From: Stomorhina lunata | Lineage: Eukaryota; Arthropoda; Insecta; Diptera; Rhiniidae | Length of the DNA stretch: 64,000 bases | Assembly: GCA_933228675.1 (NCBI GenBank) | Contig: OW121741.1 | Span: 74,396,629-74,460,628 of the forward strand | Direction: 5' to 3' | In this document: positions 20,961-36,500 of the stretch, one piece after another | How the letters are laid out: every line of letters starts with the position of its first letter | How positions within the stretch are numbered: position 1 is the first letter of the stretch | Notes under the pieces: model-generated | Seen by the model: the letters and a program-made list of their open reading frames with translations, nothing else | Databases searched by the model: none | Told to the model about the DNA's origin: nothing | Program-made: the position numbers and the translations under genes

Positions 20961-20974
20961 GAAATTTTGATGTT

Positions 20975-21165
20975 GCTGTGGCTCGACTACTAAGCATAAC
21001 ATATCAAATTCTGCCTGGGTTCGAACCCCAGTCACGTCAACATCAATTTCTGTAGCAATTAATTTATATTGAAATAATAAATTACCACAGTATCCTCCAT
21101 CAGAGATAAGAACTGCAATATTAACATGCCGTCGATGTAAAATTAATAAAGTAGGGATATAGAAA
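20975..21165 (+). repeat. Dispersed repeat family 2 (B-box containing, SINE-like)
   Basis: Contains a perfect polymerase III B-box in GGTTCGAACCCC (about 21018-21029) and then GTCACGTCAACATCAATTTCTG, a CATCCTCCATC block and the GCCGTCGATGTAAAATTAATAA tail. Similar copies lie at 22140, 24830 and 61632. I see no convincing A-box, so a tRNA-derived SINE is likely but not proven. Confidence 0.6.
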
Positions 21166-21562
21166 ATGCAGGGAAATGTTGTTTCTGTCATATGACAACA
21201 AAATATCTGAAGGGTTTGCTAGAAGTTAGAATTTCTCAAATTTAAGTTTTAAGCATTTATGGTTTAACCATTAGTTTATAATTATTATTTTTGTTTATTT
21301 AACCAAATTATTATCTTAATAAACATTAAATGTAAATTAAAACAATTCGTTAATTTAATATTTTTTTTTTATTTCTCTCTTTACAGATAAACGCCATTTA
21401 TTATATAACCTTTTCAAAAACATTGAAAAAAAATGTTTTTATGAATTAAATTTAATAACAAGATCAAGGGTCAGTAGCTCAAATTTATTCACGAGAAACA
21501 TTTACAAACAAAATTAAAAATTTCTGTAAAACATTAAAAATATATATAACAAACAAAACACA

Positions 21563-24500
21563 ATGGAACTGCAAATGGAAAATTCCAAAATGTTGAAAAG
21601 TTGTCGGGGTACACGCAACATTGATGTCAAATTTAGAGATCTCACCTATCAGGTCAAAGTGCCAAAGCAAAAGGGTAAGTTTGTAATTGTAGTGAAATTT
21701 AAATGTTATAAATGTATTCTAGAGGTCTAAAAAGGCGATCGATTTTTCCGAGATTATCTTGATATCTCAAGTGGACGTAATACCTCCCTTATAAGACAAA
21801 TATGTATTTTTAATAGCAATTATAGATGCATGTTTTTTCGCAAGCCTTAACAATAAGACTTAATTTAAATAGGCTTTAACGACTGACTCGATTTTATTAA
21901 AATTTGTTTAACGAATTTGTCCGAAATCTTCCTTCAAGCAAAATGTCTCACAATTGAAAGTTCTACGTTGCTCAAGAGGAACATATGACACATTCGGCCT
22001 AAGAACCAGGAGACCATCTGCTTTGGTGCGCTTTTTCCACGAACATTTTTTATTGGATTTAGCACGTCTTGGAATGTCCACACGGTCGATAAACATAAAT
22101 ATATCCATTATTCGTCACCTTTAAATCACTAAGATCGAACTTTTGATCATGCTGTGGTTCGACATAACATATCAAATTCTGCCTGGGTTCGAACCCCGGT
22201 CATGGCAACATTAATTTCTGTAAATATTAATTACCACGGCATCCTCAATCGGCGGTAAGCATTAACACTCCGTCGATGTAGAAGTTATAAAATTGGCTGC
22301 GGAACAAAATATACACTTTTATACCTGCTGATGTATGTAACGCAAAGAAGTATTTGCCTTAGACCCACTTTTTAGTGTACCAATAGGCTTAGAATCACTT
22401 TCTGAGTTGATTTAGCGATGTCCGTCCGTCTGGACGGCTGGCTGGACCCCCATGTAAACCATGTAATCAAAGTACAGGTCGCAATTCTAAAGATAATTTG
22501 CACAGATGATTTTTTCGATAGTGGGACCATGGCTATTGAAATTCGTCAAAATAGGTCCATTATTTATGGTGCCTCCCATAGGTCCCACTTCCCGGATTTG
22601 ATATATTGGCCACAAATTTCAATATTTTTTCTTGGAATTTAAAACAAATATTGCTTTTGTAAACTTAAATCACTGTACCAAATTTCGTTGAAATTGGTTA
22701 ATATTTGACCATAGCTCCCATACAAACTCTTCTGTCAAAACGCACTAAATGAGACAAAAATTACTAAATTGCTCGTAAGTCTGAAGATAATGAGAATTTT
22801 AAGTTTATTTTTTGCATACATAACTTTTGTAACAACTGTAATCAATTTGGGAAATTTCAAGATAATCGGTCCACATTTGACCCTAGCTCTCATATAAGTC
22901 CAAATGACGGAAACAGTATAAAAATAAAAGTTTTATATTATGGCAAAATTTAGCAAATATTTGTCTTTATACAGGAAAAAACACCTTTGACTTTAGTGGT
23001 CAAGGGTATTGTATTGTCGGGTTTGACCGACTATAGCACTTTCTTACTTGTTTTTTAAAAAAGTGTTTTTTTCCCTGAAGGGTTAGCGAATCCGACCGGG
23101 TCTCAGTTGTGCTTTATAATTATTTATTAGTTAAATATTTTTCAAACTAATTATGAAGCGGAAATAGGTTTAGTCATTGATGGAAAATTCTAAATTAAAA
23201 AATAATATTTCTTTGTTATTAACACGAGGGGTACTATTTATGCTTTGGGAACAGCAAGTAATAACAAACAATTTTAAATCTTGTGACATTTAAAAAATAT
23301 GGAACTAATAAGCATAATAGTACCTGGTTGACCGAGCCTTGCTCGGAGCTTTATGATAAGCATTTTGAGGCAAATTTTAAAGTTTTTATATGTTTCATTT
23401 TATAAAGTTAATTTTGAATTATTTTATTTATTTTGTCCGACCAACACATAGTTTGCATAGTTTACAGTTTAACTCATTTTAATAATTTTGGAAATTGGTC
23501 ATATCAACAGAAACCTCCGTCGACTCGTTCACAACAACTTTGCTAAAGATTATAGTCTGATCAAATGCACAGTTTATGATTTATTTCATTTTAAGTAGCT
23601 TTCAGTGGCGCCACCTGAAGTTGTTCATACCAACTAAGAAACCTTCGTTTGCTTATGCGTAACAACTTTGCTTATGATTATAACATGATCAAATGCACAG
23701 TTTACGATTTAATTCACTTTGAGTAATTTTCTGCGACGCCACCTGTCGGACGTTGCTCATTCCAATTCATAAGCCTTCGTCGGCTTATCCGCAACAACTT
23801 TGCTGAAGATTATAGCATGATTAAATGTACAGCTTACGATTAAATTGACTTTGAGTAAATTTCAGTAGCGCCACCTGTCGAAATTTCTTCATACCAACTA
23901 AGAAATCTTCGTCGGCTCATGTGCAACAACTTTGCTAAAGATTGTAGCATGATCAAATGTACAGTTTACGATTTAATTAATTTTTAGTAATTTTCAGTGA
24001 CGCCATCTATCGGAAATTAGTCTTATCAACTTTAAAACCTTCGCCGGCTTATCCGCAACATCTTCGCTAAAGAGCATAACATGATCAAATGCACAGTTTA
24101 CTATTCTATAAAGAACATACATACAGACAAACATTCATTTGTTTAAAAGGTATAACATTACTAATTTTTTCCCCTTTTTATCCCCTAATTTCAAAAAAGT
24201 TCCATATGCATATTTGGTACTTCTTTGGTACCAATTGAATTCGGTACATTTTATTAAAACGCAGTTAACATAATGTTTCTATTCATAATCCTTTTTGAGA
24301 TGTTAAGTTATCATTTTATCCCTTTTTTACCCATTTTGGCCCCAAAATCAAAAAAGCACCAAATACGTGTTTAAAGTTTCTTTCACATCTATTGATTGCA
24401 GTACAAAGTTTCTTTCTATATTCCTTAGTTTAAAATATAAGAGTGGGTTAAAAAGGTACCAAAAAAACTATTTTCACCCTTTTTTACCCCCTATCGGACA

Positions 24501-27500
24501 TAGTTTCAAAAAAGTACCAAACACCTGTCCGTTTATTTTCATAGCTGTTTAAAACGTAATTTAAATTTTGTTTCTATACCTATTACTTAAGGAGATATAG
24601 CGTTTTTGATTTTTTCCCCTTTTTACCCGTTTTTACCCTCTTAGAGGTAAAGGTTCCAAAAGTCCCTTCTTCTTCGACCTATACATCAAAAAAGATACCC
24701 ACTGTCCAAATTTTATCAAAATCGTTAGAGCCGTTTTCGAGATAGTCATTCTATATATATATATATAAATACATACAATTATTGCTCGTTTAAGAATATA
24801 AGATATAAATTAAATTTGATAATTTCTAATAAATTCTGTCTGGTTTTGAATCGCAGAACTATTAATTTTTACTAAATTATTAACTTCAACCACATCATCC
24901 TCCATCGGCGGTAAGCATGCATTAACACGCCGTCGATATAAATGTAATAAAATTTGATATTCGGTAAAAAGAACAAACCAAAAGGTGTCAAGTCAGGACT
25001 TTACGAAGGATGAGTCACCAATTCAATATTTTGACAGCTCCAAAATTCACTTATTTGTCGAGATGTGTGAGTGCTCTCATTGTCATGATGGAGAATGATT
25101 CGTCTTCGGAGGTTAGCTTTACGAATTTTTCCAAATCCTTTCGGCAAACAAATGTTCTTGTACCACTCAGAATTGACAGTTCTATGTTGCTCAATTGAAA
25201 CAGTGGCCATCATTGATCTATACGACCTTAGAAACAGGTGTTTATTTTCTTAGCTCTCCTTTTTTTTATTAGATTTAGCCTGTCTTGGAATTCCTACACG
25301 GTCGATTGCTGTTTTGTTTCCGGCTCATAGGTTTATATTCATGATTTGTCACCTGTTACGATTTTATACATTTATTTTAAAGCACCTAGGTCTCTTTTTG
25401 AGCGCTTGATAAATTATGAGATATTCATCAAGAACAATTTTTCTTACAACTAAGTACTTACTTAAATGGTCTATATTTAGAACCTTTTAAGGTTAAAGGC
25501 CAAGCATATTTTAGAAATCCATGCGCTTCGATCTTGTGCGCATATTCTCCAATTTCGTATTTTCCATCGTAATTTCATTCGTAATTTCCATCGAAGTTCC
25601 GGACGCCCTCTTCTGTCATTAGGGGCCCGCTTTTATTCTAATTTTAGCTTATTCATAATAATTGTTTTTTCCTAGAGTGGGTTACTAGCAAAACCCATAT
25701 TTTTATCATTCTTATGGGAAAACTCGCTCACTACATTAACGGGGGTTAACGTAGTTTCCCGGGTGATACTACGAGGTGGTCAGTGTCTACAGTTGAGATA
25801 AAGGATAGCCAAGATAAATCTGGGATTACGATGGTTAAAACGTCCAAACTAAATACTCATGAAAAATCGAATGAATTGAAGTGGAAAGTATGTGCCAGGA
25901 TGCCACTATCTCACAATATATCACATGACAATTTTGCATTATCAGTTACGCACTGCATTAATGTTTTGTGGCACAACAAGCGATTTTGGACGAACTTTAC
26001 GGAATTCGTCGGCAACGGTTCGCCTTCCATCCAGAAATAGTTGTGTCAGTCACCCACTAGGATTAAAGATAATGTTAAAGCAATTCTAAGAAATATTTTT
26101 TTATATTTTTTTACCACGCCTACAATACCGCCCTTTTTGAATTTTGTTCACTGTGTCTGATCATAACATTTTATATATCGGTGTTCGCGGCTCTGTAAGG
26201 TCTACATTTCTCTCTTTGATAGTTTTTTACAAGCAAGTCGATTTAAAGTCATAACTTTTAAAAACTAGATCTGTACTCGATTCGATTAGGGTGGTAGTAA
26301 AAACTATCAAAGAGAGAAATGTAGCCCTTACACTCCTGAAAAATAATTTTGTTGCCGAATTTCGAAAGTTTATTTTCGAGTTAAGCGAATATTTATTGCG
26401 CAACCTCCTCCATTTTTCATAACGCTATATCTCTTAAACTAGAGCTAACCTAAAAAAACAGTTAGCACCATTGAGTTCAGCTTACTCGATGTATCTTTAC
26501 CCACTAGGTCTCCCTTTTGTCGGTAGAAAAGTGGTCAAAATCGAGCACAATGTAAATATAAATCAAGTAAGATAGTATTATAGGCGGTCAAAACGGACCA
26601 TATGATACCTTTTATCAATGAGGTGACATGAGGTAGATATCCCTGGAATTTTTCTAGTCCAAATTGTATTGAATTATAATCAAAACTGGTCAAAGACTCT
26701 ATAATATAAAGATATTGCACTCCATACATTTGATTTCTGTAAAAAGTGAAATGAAAGTGGAAAAAGAACAATGAAAAACACATAAACGCACAAACAAGCA
26801 CACATTTCATGAACACGTGTGTGTGCCTTAGGTTTCTTTCATTGGATCGAAAAGATTATACGGCAACACAATGTATGAAAGTAAAACATCTTTACTTCAA
26901 AGTGTCTTTGAATAGGTGGCTGTCAAACTTATATTTTGCGTTACAGACATAAGCACAAACACAAAATTACCTACTTGTCCTATTTTGCCGTAGGGTATTA
27001 ATATTTATGATAATTAGCTCTAACGTCAACAGTTTATATTAACAAATTATTAAACACCAACTGCGTTTCTGAAAACTTTTTGTAATATTTAAATTTTCTG
27101 AAACTTAAACACGTAGGAATTTTGTAATAAAACACTTTTTAAAAAATTTCAATTATCTTGAAATCACTTTTAATTTCGAAATTATCTTATTTGAATTAAT
27201 TACTCGTATATTCATAAATTAAGAAATAATTTGTCATTAGTTCTGAGAAAAACAAATTGTACAAAAATATTTAAATTAATGACTAATTAAATTCTGAATT
27301 AATTAGGTAACATAAAGTCTGTGCTCAATATTATTTTACATTCATTTTTTGTTCTTGATTAAATGTATAAAATATCAATTAATAAGCAAATATTGTTTTC
27401 TCATTTGAAATTCTAGAAAAGTTTTGAGATCCATTTAAATTCTAGTTCTGTGATCTATTTCAATGACAAGTGATAGACAAATGAGACAAATGTGTGTCAC

Positions 27501-30500
27501 TAGGTTGATTTTTTAGTTAATTTATTTTGTGTGATATTATATTGTGATGTCTCAATTTGAATGGGTCCAATAAAAGGAAAATTTCTTTGATTTCAATTCC
27601 TCTTGTGACACCTCCGAAATATGTTTTTTTTAAAAGCTTTAACTGCTTTTCGGAGCATGTAAATCATTGAAAACTCATTTTACCTTTGTCATTAGGGAAC
27701 AAAAAGAGATCTCCCGGTGCCTACTCAGGACTGTATGGAGAATGAGTCATTAGTACGATATTTCTAACACGAAAACATTTAAATCAATTTTCTTCAGACC
27801 GATTTTTTTTTGTATTGGGAGGATTTATTTTTATGACTAACTGAATCTAATAAATAATCTTGAGTGATTTTAAGTAAATAATCTGTTGATTTTCTGGCAC
27901 GTGTACCTATATCATTTTTTACGGTCGTGTCAGTTTTAATTACCCGATAAAAATTTATTTATTTAATTACTTTTCTTGATTTTTTAATTGGTATTCAAAT
28001 GTTTCTTAGCTTAACTTTTAGAATTCCCCGTAAATAATCAATCACATGTTGTTAATAAGTTATGTATTTAAATTAATTAGTGATCGTCATTAAAATAATC
28101 TGTAAATAATTTTGGTAGCTACGGGTTGATTTTATATCTGGTTTTGAACCACAAGAGACAAAAATTTACAAATTATATCTGCAACATAAGAACGGGCCGA
28201 TTTTGATCAATTACTTTAAATCGGAGCCGTTTAGCTTTACAGCTCAATATGCGAACTTTTACAAAAGAGCTTTTGAGCTTTCATACCGACACAATATGTA
28301 TGAACGAGACACAACTATGTTTGTCCCGCTCACACTTACGTAAAATTGACTTTGCAAAGTGAGTGATCGTTTCAAATTTTTGCTCGATTGTATGAAGAAT
28401 GCTCGACACTGACCGTAAGAGCTTTCAAAGCTGTTTACCACAAATGCAAATATTAATGTATATATGTGTTTTTGGACAGGTCTGCTTTAAAAGTAATTTA
28501 ATATTGCTACGAACACCGGAAAATCGTTTCAGAAAGTGATTGTGATATGATATATTTTGCAAACATCAGCTCGAACTTTCTAACTATGAACTTCAGAGTA
28601 ATTTACAAAAAACCATATCCAATAGTGGACCGATTGCTAAAAATGTTTAAAGTTTTTTTTTCTAAATCTTAAAGTCATATCTGTTCTCAATTTTGTTGCC
28701 TATGAGACTTATGTATATTTAAAAATTCATAGGTATTATAATAATTTATTTAAGCGGCTTTCGTGAAATTTTCTATAGAAAAATTTTTATAACGAAAAGT
28801 TTTCTACAGAAAAATTTTTATAATGAAAATTTTTCTATAGAAAAATTTTTATATTGAAAAATTTTCTATAGAAAAATTTGTATAATGAAAAATTTTCTAT
28901 GGAAAAATTTTTATAATGAAAAAATTTTCTATAGAAAAATTTTTATAATAAAAAATTTTTATAATGAAAAATTTTCTATTGAAAAATATTTATAATAAAA
29001 AATTTTGTACAGAAAATTATTTATAATGAAAATTTTTTACAGAAAACTATTTATAATGAAAAATGTTCTATAGAAAAAATTTATAATGAAAAATTTTTTA
29101 TGGAAAAATTTTTACAATGAAAAAATTTTCTATAGAAAAATTTTTACAATGAAAAATTTTCTACAGAAAAATTTTTACAATGAAAAATTTTCTACAGAAA
29201 AATTTTTATAATGAAAATTTTTCTATGGAAAAATTTTTATAATGAAAAATTTTCTATTGAAAAATATTTATAATAAAAAATTTTGAACAGAAAAATATTT
29301 ATAATGAAATTTTTTTACAGAAAAATATTTATAATGAAAATTTTTTATAGAAAAATTTTTATAATGAAAAATTTTCTATAGAAAAAATTTTATAATGAAA
29401 TGTTCTAGAAAAAATCTTATAATAAAAAATTTTTTATGGAAAAATTTTTATAATGAAAAATTTTCTGTAGAAAAATTTGTATAATAAAAATTTTTTTATA
29501 GAAAAATTTTTATAATGAAAATTTTTCTGTAGAAAAATTTTTATAATGAAAAATTTTCTATAGAAAATTTTTATAATGAAAAATTTTCTGTAGAAAAATT
29601 TTTATAATGAAAAATTTTCTATAGAAAAATTTTTATATTGAAAAATTTTCTATAGAAAAATTTTATATTGAAAAATTTTCTATAAAAACATTTTTATATT
29701 GAAAAATCAAAAAAAAAAAAAACAATTCTTATATTGAAAAATTTTACATAAAAAAAAATTTATATTGAAAAGTTTTCTATAGAAAAAATTTTCAATAGAA
29801 AAATTTTCAATAAAAAATTTGTATATCAAGAAATTTTGTATAAAAAATTTTTATTTCGAAAAAATTTCTATATGAAAATTTTATATTCAACAATTTTATA
29901 TCGAAAAATTTTCTATAAAAATTTTTATATCGAAAAATATATCAAAAAATTTTGTATTCAAAAATTTTGATATCAAAAAATTTTTTATAGAAAAATTTTG
30001 TATATTGAAAAATTTTCTATTGAAACATTTGACATTGAAAAAAAATTCTATAGGAACATTTTTTATTGAAAAATTGAATACTTTTCTATAGAAAATTTTT
30101 TACATCTAAAAATTTCGTAAAGAAAAATGTTTACATCTAAAATTTTCTATAAAAATTTTTATATCGAAAAATTTTCTATAAAAATTTTTATATCGAAAAA
30201 TTTTCTATAAAAATTTTTATATCGAAAAATTATCTATAAAAATTTTTTATATCGAAAAATTTTCTATAAAATATTTTTATATCAAAAAATTTTCTATAAA
30301 ATATTTTTATATCAAAAAATTTTCTATAAAAAATTTTGATATCGAAAAAATTTCTATAAAAAATTTTGATATCGAAAAATTTTCTATAAAAAATTTTTAT
30401 ATCGAAAAATTTTCTATAAAAAATATTTATATCGAAAAATTTTCTATAAAAAATTGTTCATCAAAAATTTTCTATAAAAATTTCTTATATCAAAAAATTT

Positions 30501-33500
30501 TCTATATAAAATTTTTATATCAAAAAATTTTCTATATAAAATTTTTTTATCAAAAAATTTTCTATAAAAAAATTTGTATGTCAAAAAATTTTGTATCGAA
30601 AAATTTTCTATAAAAAATTTTATATCGAAAAATTTTCTATAAAAAATTTTATATCGAAAAATTTTCTATAAAAAATTTTATATCGAAAAATTTTCTATAA
30701 AAATTTTTTATATCGAAAAATTTTCTATAAAATATTTTGATATCGAAAAATTTTCTATAAAAAATTTTGATATCGAAAAATTTTCTATAAAAAATTTTTA
30801 TATCGAAAAATTTTCTATAAAAAATTTGTATATCGAAAAATTTTCTATAAAAAATTTTTCATCAAAAATTTTCTATAAAAATTTCTTATATCAAAAAATT
30901 TTGTATATAAAATTTTTATATCAAAAAATTTTCTATATAAAATTTTTTTATTAAAAAATTTTCTATAAAAAAATTTGTATGTCAAAAAATTTTGTATCGA
31001 AAAATTTTCTATAAAAAATTTACATCAAAAAATTTTTTGTCAAAAAAATTGAAAATTTTCCTTTAGAAAATTTTGATTCTTATCAAAAAATCTTTTTCTG
31101 TATCACTGTGTAATGGTCATGCATTTTAAGATCTCAGAATAAATTGAAAGTTAAATTAATACTCAGTGCAACGTCCCCATTATTTACGGTTCCAATTAAC
31201 ACACCTATTCCGAACAATAATACAGATTAGCGTAACATTATTGTGTATTTAAAAAAATTTAACACTTTTTTTATTCAAAAACAAATAAATTGAAATTCTT
31301 TTCTGATTCATAATAATTTATGCTTATTTTTTGTTTTCAATTTCAGACAAGAAAACCGTACTTAAGGGTATATCGGGTACATTCGCCTCGGGTCAATTGA
31401 CCGCAATTATGGGACCTTCAGGTGCCGGCAAATCAAGTTTAATGAATATTTTAACGGGATTTACGTGAGTTCCTATTGTAAATCAAAATTTATTTTTATG
31501 AAAACTTATTTAAGACTTTCTTTGATTATAGAAAAAATGGTGTAAGTGGGACCATAAATTTCGGCAATATTGCCAATGCCCGCAAAATGTGTTGCTATAT
31601 AATGCAGGATGATCACTTTTATGGACTATTTACCGTCGAAGAATCTATGATGTTGGCCACTAGTTTAAAGATTTCCAATGATTGTATGAGTTTAAAGGAA
31701 AAGAAATTGATGGTAAGATTTTTTTAAGAATATAATCTTAAGCTTAAGGAAAACTCTAAGAAAATTTATTTAAATAGATCGAACAAATTTTGGATAGACT
31801 AAAATTGAACAAAACTAAACACACTAGATGTAATAATTTATCGGGTGGACAAAAGAAACGTTTATCCATAGCCCTAGAATTGATAGATAATCCTGCCGTA
31901 TTATTCTTAGATGAACCCACCACGTAAGTATTATTAGAGAGCCAAACAAGAATAACTAGTTTTAATAATTTTATATATTCTTTATATATCGTTTATAGGG
32001 GTCTTGACAGTTCCACCTCTTTCGATACCATCCAATTGTTGCAGTTATTGGCCAGTGAAGGTCGTACTATTGTATGCACCATTCACCAACCCTCCACAAA
32101 TATTTATAATCTCTTTAATCAAATCTATGTCTTGAGCCGTGGCTACTGCACTTTTCAGGGAAGCCCCGATAAAACTGTGGATTATTTAAAATCTGTGGGT
32201 TTGGAATGTCCCGAGTATCATAATCCAGCCGATTATTGTAAGTTTACCAATATACGAGTATAATAATTTGAAAGATCAAATTTAATAATAATTATTCCAT
32301 TTCTTAGTATTAGAATGCGTTAATGGTGATTATGGAGATTTCACCAATGCCATGTCCGAGGCTGCCTCAAAACCTCAATGGCGTTATGATTATTGTCATA
32401 CAGATATGGATTCTTTAAGTAATGTTCAAATTGTCAAGATGTCTGAAGCTTCGAACCCTTATAATGGCGAAAAATCTCGTTTTACTTCCACCCATGCCTC
32501 CGACAAACATTTGTATCCTCCCCCTGAATGGATGCGTCTTTGGCTGCTGATTGGTCGCTGTCATGTACAAATATTCAGAGATTGGGTAAGTTTTTCGTTC
32601 GATTTTAATATCTCTTATTATTTTTACTTTATCCGATAAGAATGATTTAAGTGATTGAATATCAAAATTTAAAAAAAAAATCAAAATTCTGACCAGAGAA
32701 AATGCTTGTCTATATCTCGCTAATTTATTAACCGATTTGGATAAAGTTTAAGTCAAAAAATTTTTTCTTAAACTGTTGAACAATTTGGTGCTACAGCAAT
32801 TTTAAGGTTTTAAAGATAATATTATCATAGAAGATATTTAAAAACAAAGTAAAAAGTTCTATATACTTTCAAGACCGACTGTTTGATACCCTACTCTGAA
32901 TTTGGCTAATTTTTATATTTCTAATTTCAATTATTTAATCCGATAAGAATGATTTAAGTGTTTGAATATCAAAACTTTTAATAATATCAAAATCCAGAGA
33001 ATATGCTTATCTATATCTCGCTAATTTATTAACCGATTCGGATAAAGTACACATTTTCTTCAACTGTTTAACAATTTAGTCCTAGAGCGATTTAAAGATT
33101 TTAATAATATCATCAAGTTAAAAGTTCTAAATATTCTATATATTCTCAAGACCGAAGGAATGATAGCCTACACCCAATTCGGTTGATTTTGATATCGCTA
33201 ATTATAATTATTTTATCCGATAAGAAAGATTTCGTGGTTAAATATCAAAACTTAAAAGAAATCATAATTCTTAGAATAGAAAATGTTTGTGCATATCTCG
33301 CTAATTTATTAACCAATTTTTATAAAGTTACAGTCAAAAAAAAAATTTGTCTTAAACTGTTCAAAAACAAGTTAATAGTTCTGTGTTTTCTAAAGCTCGG
33401 TTCTGTGATTCCCTACATTTTTATTCTAATAACTTCAAAATTCTTTATCGTCTATAGGTATAAAATTTTTTGTACCATGTTTTTTGAGAAATTTTCGAAA

Positions 33501-36500
33501 ATTTGTTTTAATTCCATTTCGTTTCTTTGGCGAATTTTTATGAAAGAAAGAAAGATTTTGACATATTTTACAGAAATTTGTGATAAAAAATCATTTTTAT
33601 TAAAATACTACAAAAAATGCTTCAATTCCACTTTGTTTCTTTCGAAACATTTTCATGAATTTTTAATTTTTTTTTGTTAAAAACTTAGAAAATATGTCTC
33701 TAAGGTGATATAATTTAATATTTTATTATTTTCCATAAAAAAATTCAAGAAAATTTCCTTACTATGTTTTCTGAGAAATTTTCGAAAATTTGTTTCAATT
33801 CCATTTCGTTTCTTAGGCGAACTTTTTTTTTTTTGATATATTTCTTTTAGAAATTTTGTGATAAAAGTTCATCTCTAGTAAAATACCACAAAAATGTTTC
33901 AATTCCACTTTGTTTCTTTCGAAACATTTTTATGAATTTTTAATTTTTTTTGTTAATAACTTAGAAAATATGTCTCTAAGGTGATATATTTTAATATTCT
34001 CTTATATTTGCACAAAAAATTTCAATTTCATTTTGTTTCTCTAGAAGAAAGTTGAAGGTTTTTTTCGTGTTTTCCAAATCGTTTCTTTGGCAAAAATATT
34101 AAAAATTTGTATATTTCTACACAATTTTTAGAAAAAAAAAAAATCCAAACAAAGTGAACTAATTTCATGTTTCAATTCCATTTTGTTTTTGAAGCTAAAT
34201 TTTTAGGTAAATTAAAGTAAAAGTTTATATCTTTTTGAAAAAATTCTAAAAAATCACATTGTTCTAAGAATTTTTGGTGTTCAAAAGATTTTCAATAAAA
34301 ATGTTTCTATTCCATGTTGTTTCTTTAGTGAAAGTTAAATAAAGATTATTATTTCTTACAAATTGTTTGAAAAATATACCAATCGAGTGATTAACTTTTA
34401 AAGTTTTTGGTATGAAAGCAAGAAAAGTGTTCCAATTCTATTTCATTTCATAGGAAAAATTAAAAAAATTTTAATAATTAAAAAAAATATGAAACTAATG
34501 TGACAATTGTTTTATTAAAAAATCTATAAAATGTTTCAATTCCATTATGTTGCTAAGGCAAAAGTCTATATAATATCAAGTTTTCAACTCATTTATTTAC
34601 AAAACTAATTTTCGAACATAATCAAATTTTATGTTTTATATAATAATTTTTATAAAATTTTAAGATGTAAATTTTAATTTCATGTTGTTTCCCTTGACAA
34701 ATTTTCGGTATTTTATAAGTTTTATGAAATTTTCATTGGAAGTTTAATAGTAATGAATTAAAGTCTCATGTTATACAATATTTAGAAAAAAAGTTTCAAT
34801 TCAATTTTGTTTCCATAGGAAAACTTAAAGTACATTTTAGGCTTTAACAAATTTCTTTAAAACAGTTGAAATAAATAAGGAAAACTGGTGTTATAATTCA
34901 TAATTTGAAATAAATATTTCAATTCCATTTCGTTTCTTTTGGGAAAATGTAAGAAATTTTAGTAGTTTGTATAAAAATTTAAGTCCTTAAGCTTTAAAAC
35001 TTTCTATTTGTTTTATTTTATGAAAGTTCTATACAATTTCCAAAAATAATATTTCAATTTCATTTTGTTTCATTAGAAAAACTTTAAGAAATTTTTATTT
35101 TTTAACAAATTTCTCAAAAACGGTGAAATAAAAGTTGAAAAATTAATTTTGTTATTCATAATTTGAAAAAAAATTTTTTATTCCATTTAGTTTCCTTATG
35201 AAAAATATAAGAAATTTTAATAGTTTGAATAAAGTATAAGGCTTGAAGCTTTAAAATATTATATTTCTTTTATTTTATAAACGTTCTATACAATTTTCAA
35301 AAATAATGTTTCAATTTCATTTTGTTTCCTTAGGAAAACTTTAAGAAATTTTTATGTTTTAAGAAATTTCTAAAAAAAAGGTAAAATTCAAGTAGAAAAA
35401 TTTACATTGTAATCCTTAATTTGAAATAAATATTTCGATTCCATTTCGTTTCCTTATAGAAAATGTAAGAAATTTTAATAGTTTGAATAAAGTTTAAGGC
35501 TTAAAGCTTTCAAACTTTTTATTTGTTTAATTTTAAAAAGTTCTATACAATTTCCAAAATTAATATTTCAATTCCATTTTGTTTCATTGGGAAAACTTTA
35601 AGAAATTTTTATTTTTAACAAATTTCTCAAAAATGGTGAAATAAAAATTGAAAAATTAATATTGTAATTCGTAATTTGAAAAAATATTTCAATTCCATCT
35701 CGTTTTCTTATGGAAAATACAAAACTTTTGAATAGTTTTGATGAAGTTTAATGGTTTAATCTTTCAAATTTTATGTTTGCTTCATGTTATTAAAGTTGTA
35801 TGTTATACAAAATTCCAAGACAGAAAAATGTTTCAATTCCATTTTGTTTCCTTAGGAAAATTTTCAAAAAATTTCTAGGTTTTAACAAACTTATTAAAAA
35901 AAATATGAAAAATGATGTAAAAAAGCTTTATCAAAAAATAACAAAATTGCCGGGATAGTAAATATTATTCAAAAGAAAAATTATTCGCACTTAATCCCAG
36001 TCTATTACATTTATTTATTAATGAAATAGACAATTTACTGATAAAATTTAAAAAATGTTTGTTAGGACAACCAACGCGTTTCGGTGGTTGGTTATGAGAG
36101 GTTTTCGATCTGTCTAAAAGTAGGGATACTCCTCCTGAAGATGATGGCCTTACCAGCCGTCGAAAAGCGTAGAGGAATTGGTTGTCCCCAAATTTTATCA
36201 ATAAATTGTCTATTACATTAATAAATAAATGAAATTGACTGGGACTAAGTACGAATAATTTTTCTTTTGAGTTAAAAAGTTTAAAAAATATAATTTTTAA
36301 TGAAAAAAGAAGCTCTAAGGCTAAAAGGACTACTCGCTTGATAGCTTGACAAGCTGCTCTAATCAGTTCATAAATTATAGACAAAACTACTCAAACACTT
36401 ATAAAATTTTCACCTTAAAATGCTGAAATGTCCATATCTCAGAAACTAATGAACCGATTATGAAAACAAAGAGTATAGGCCGAAAATTTTTAGGCGTCTT

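Noticed and set aside
33183..33680. 165-residue open frame in ABCG intron 6
   Set aside because: AT-rich composition with many Phe/Lys/Ile residues, located in decayed tandem repeats between two well-defined exons. No recognisable domain.
35965..36384. 139-residue minus-strand frame in ABCG intron 6
   Set aside because: It runs through both arms and the loop of a MITE, so it is better explained as a by-product of that repeat.
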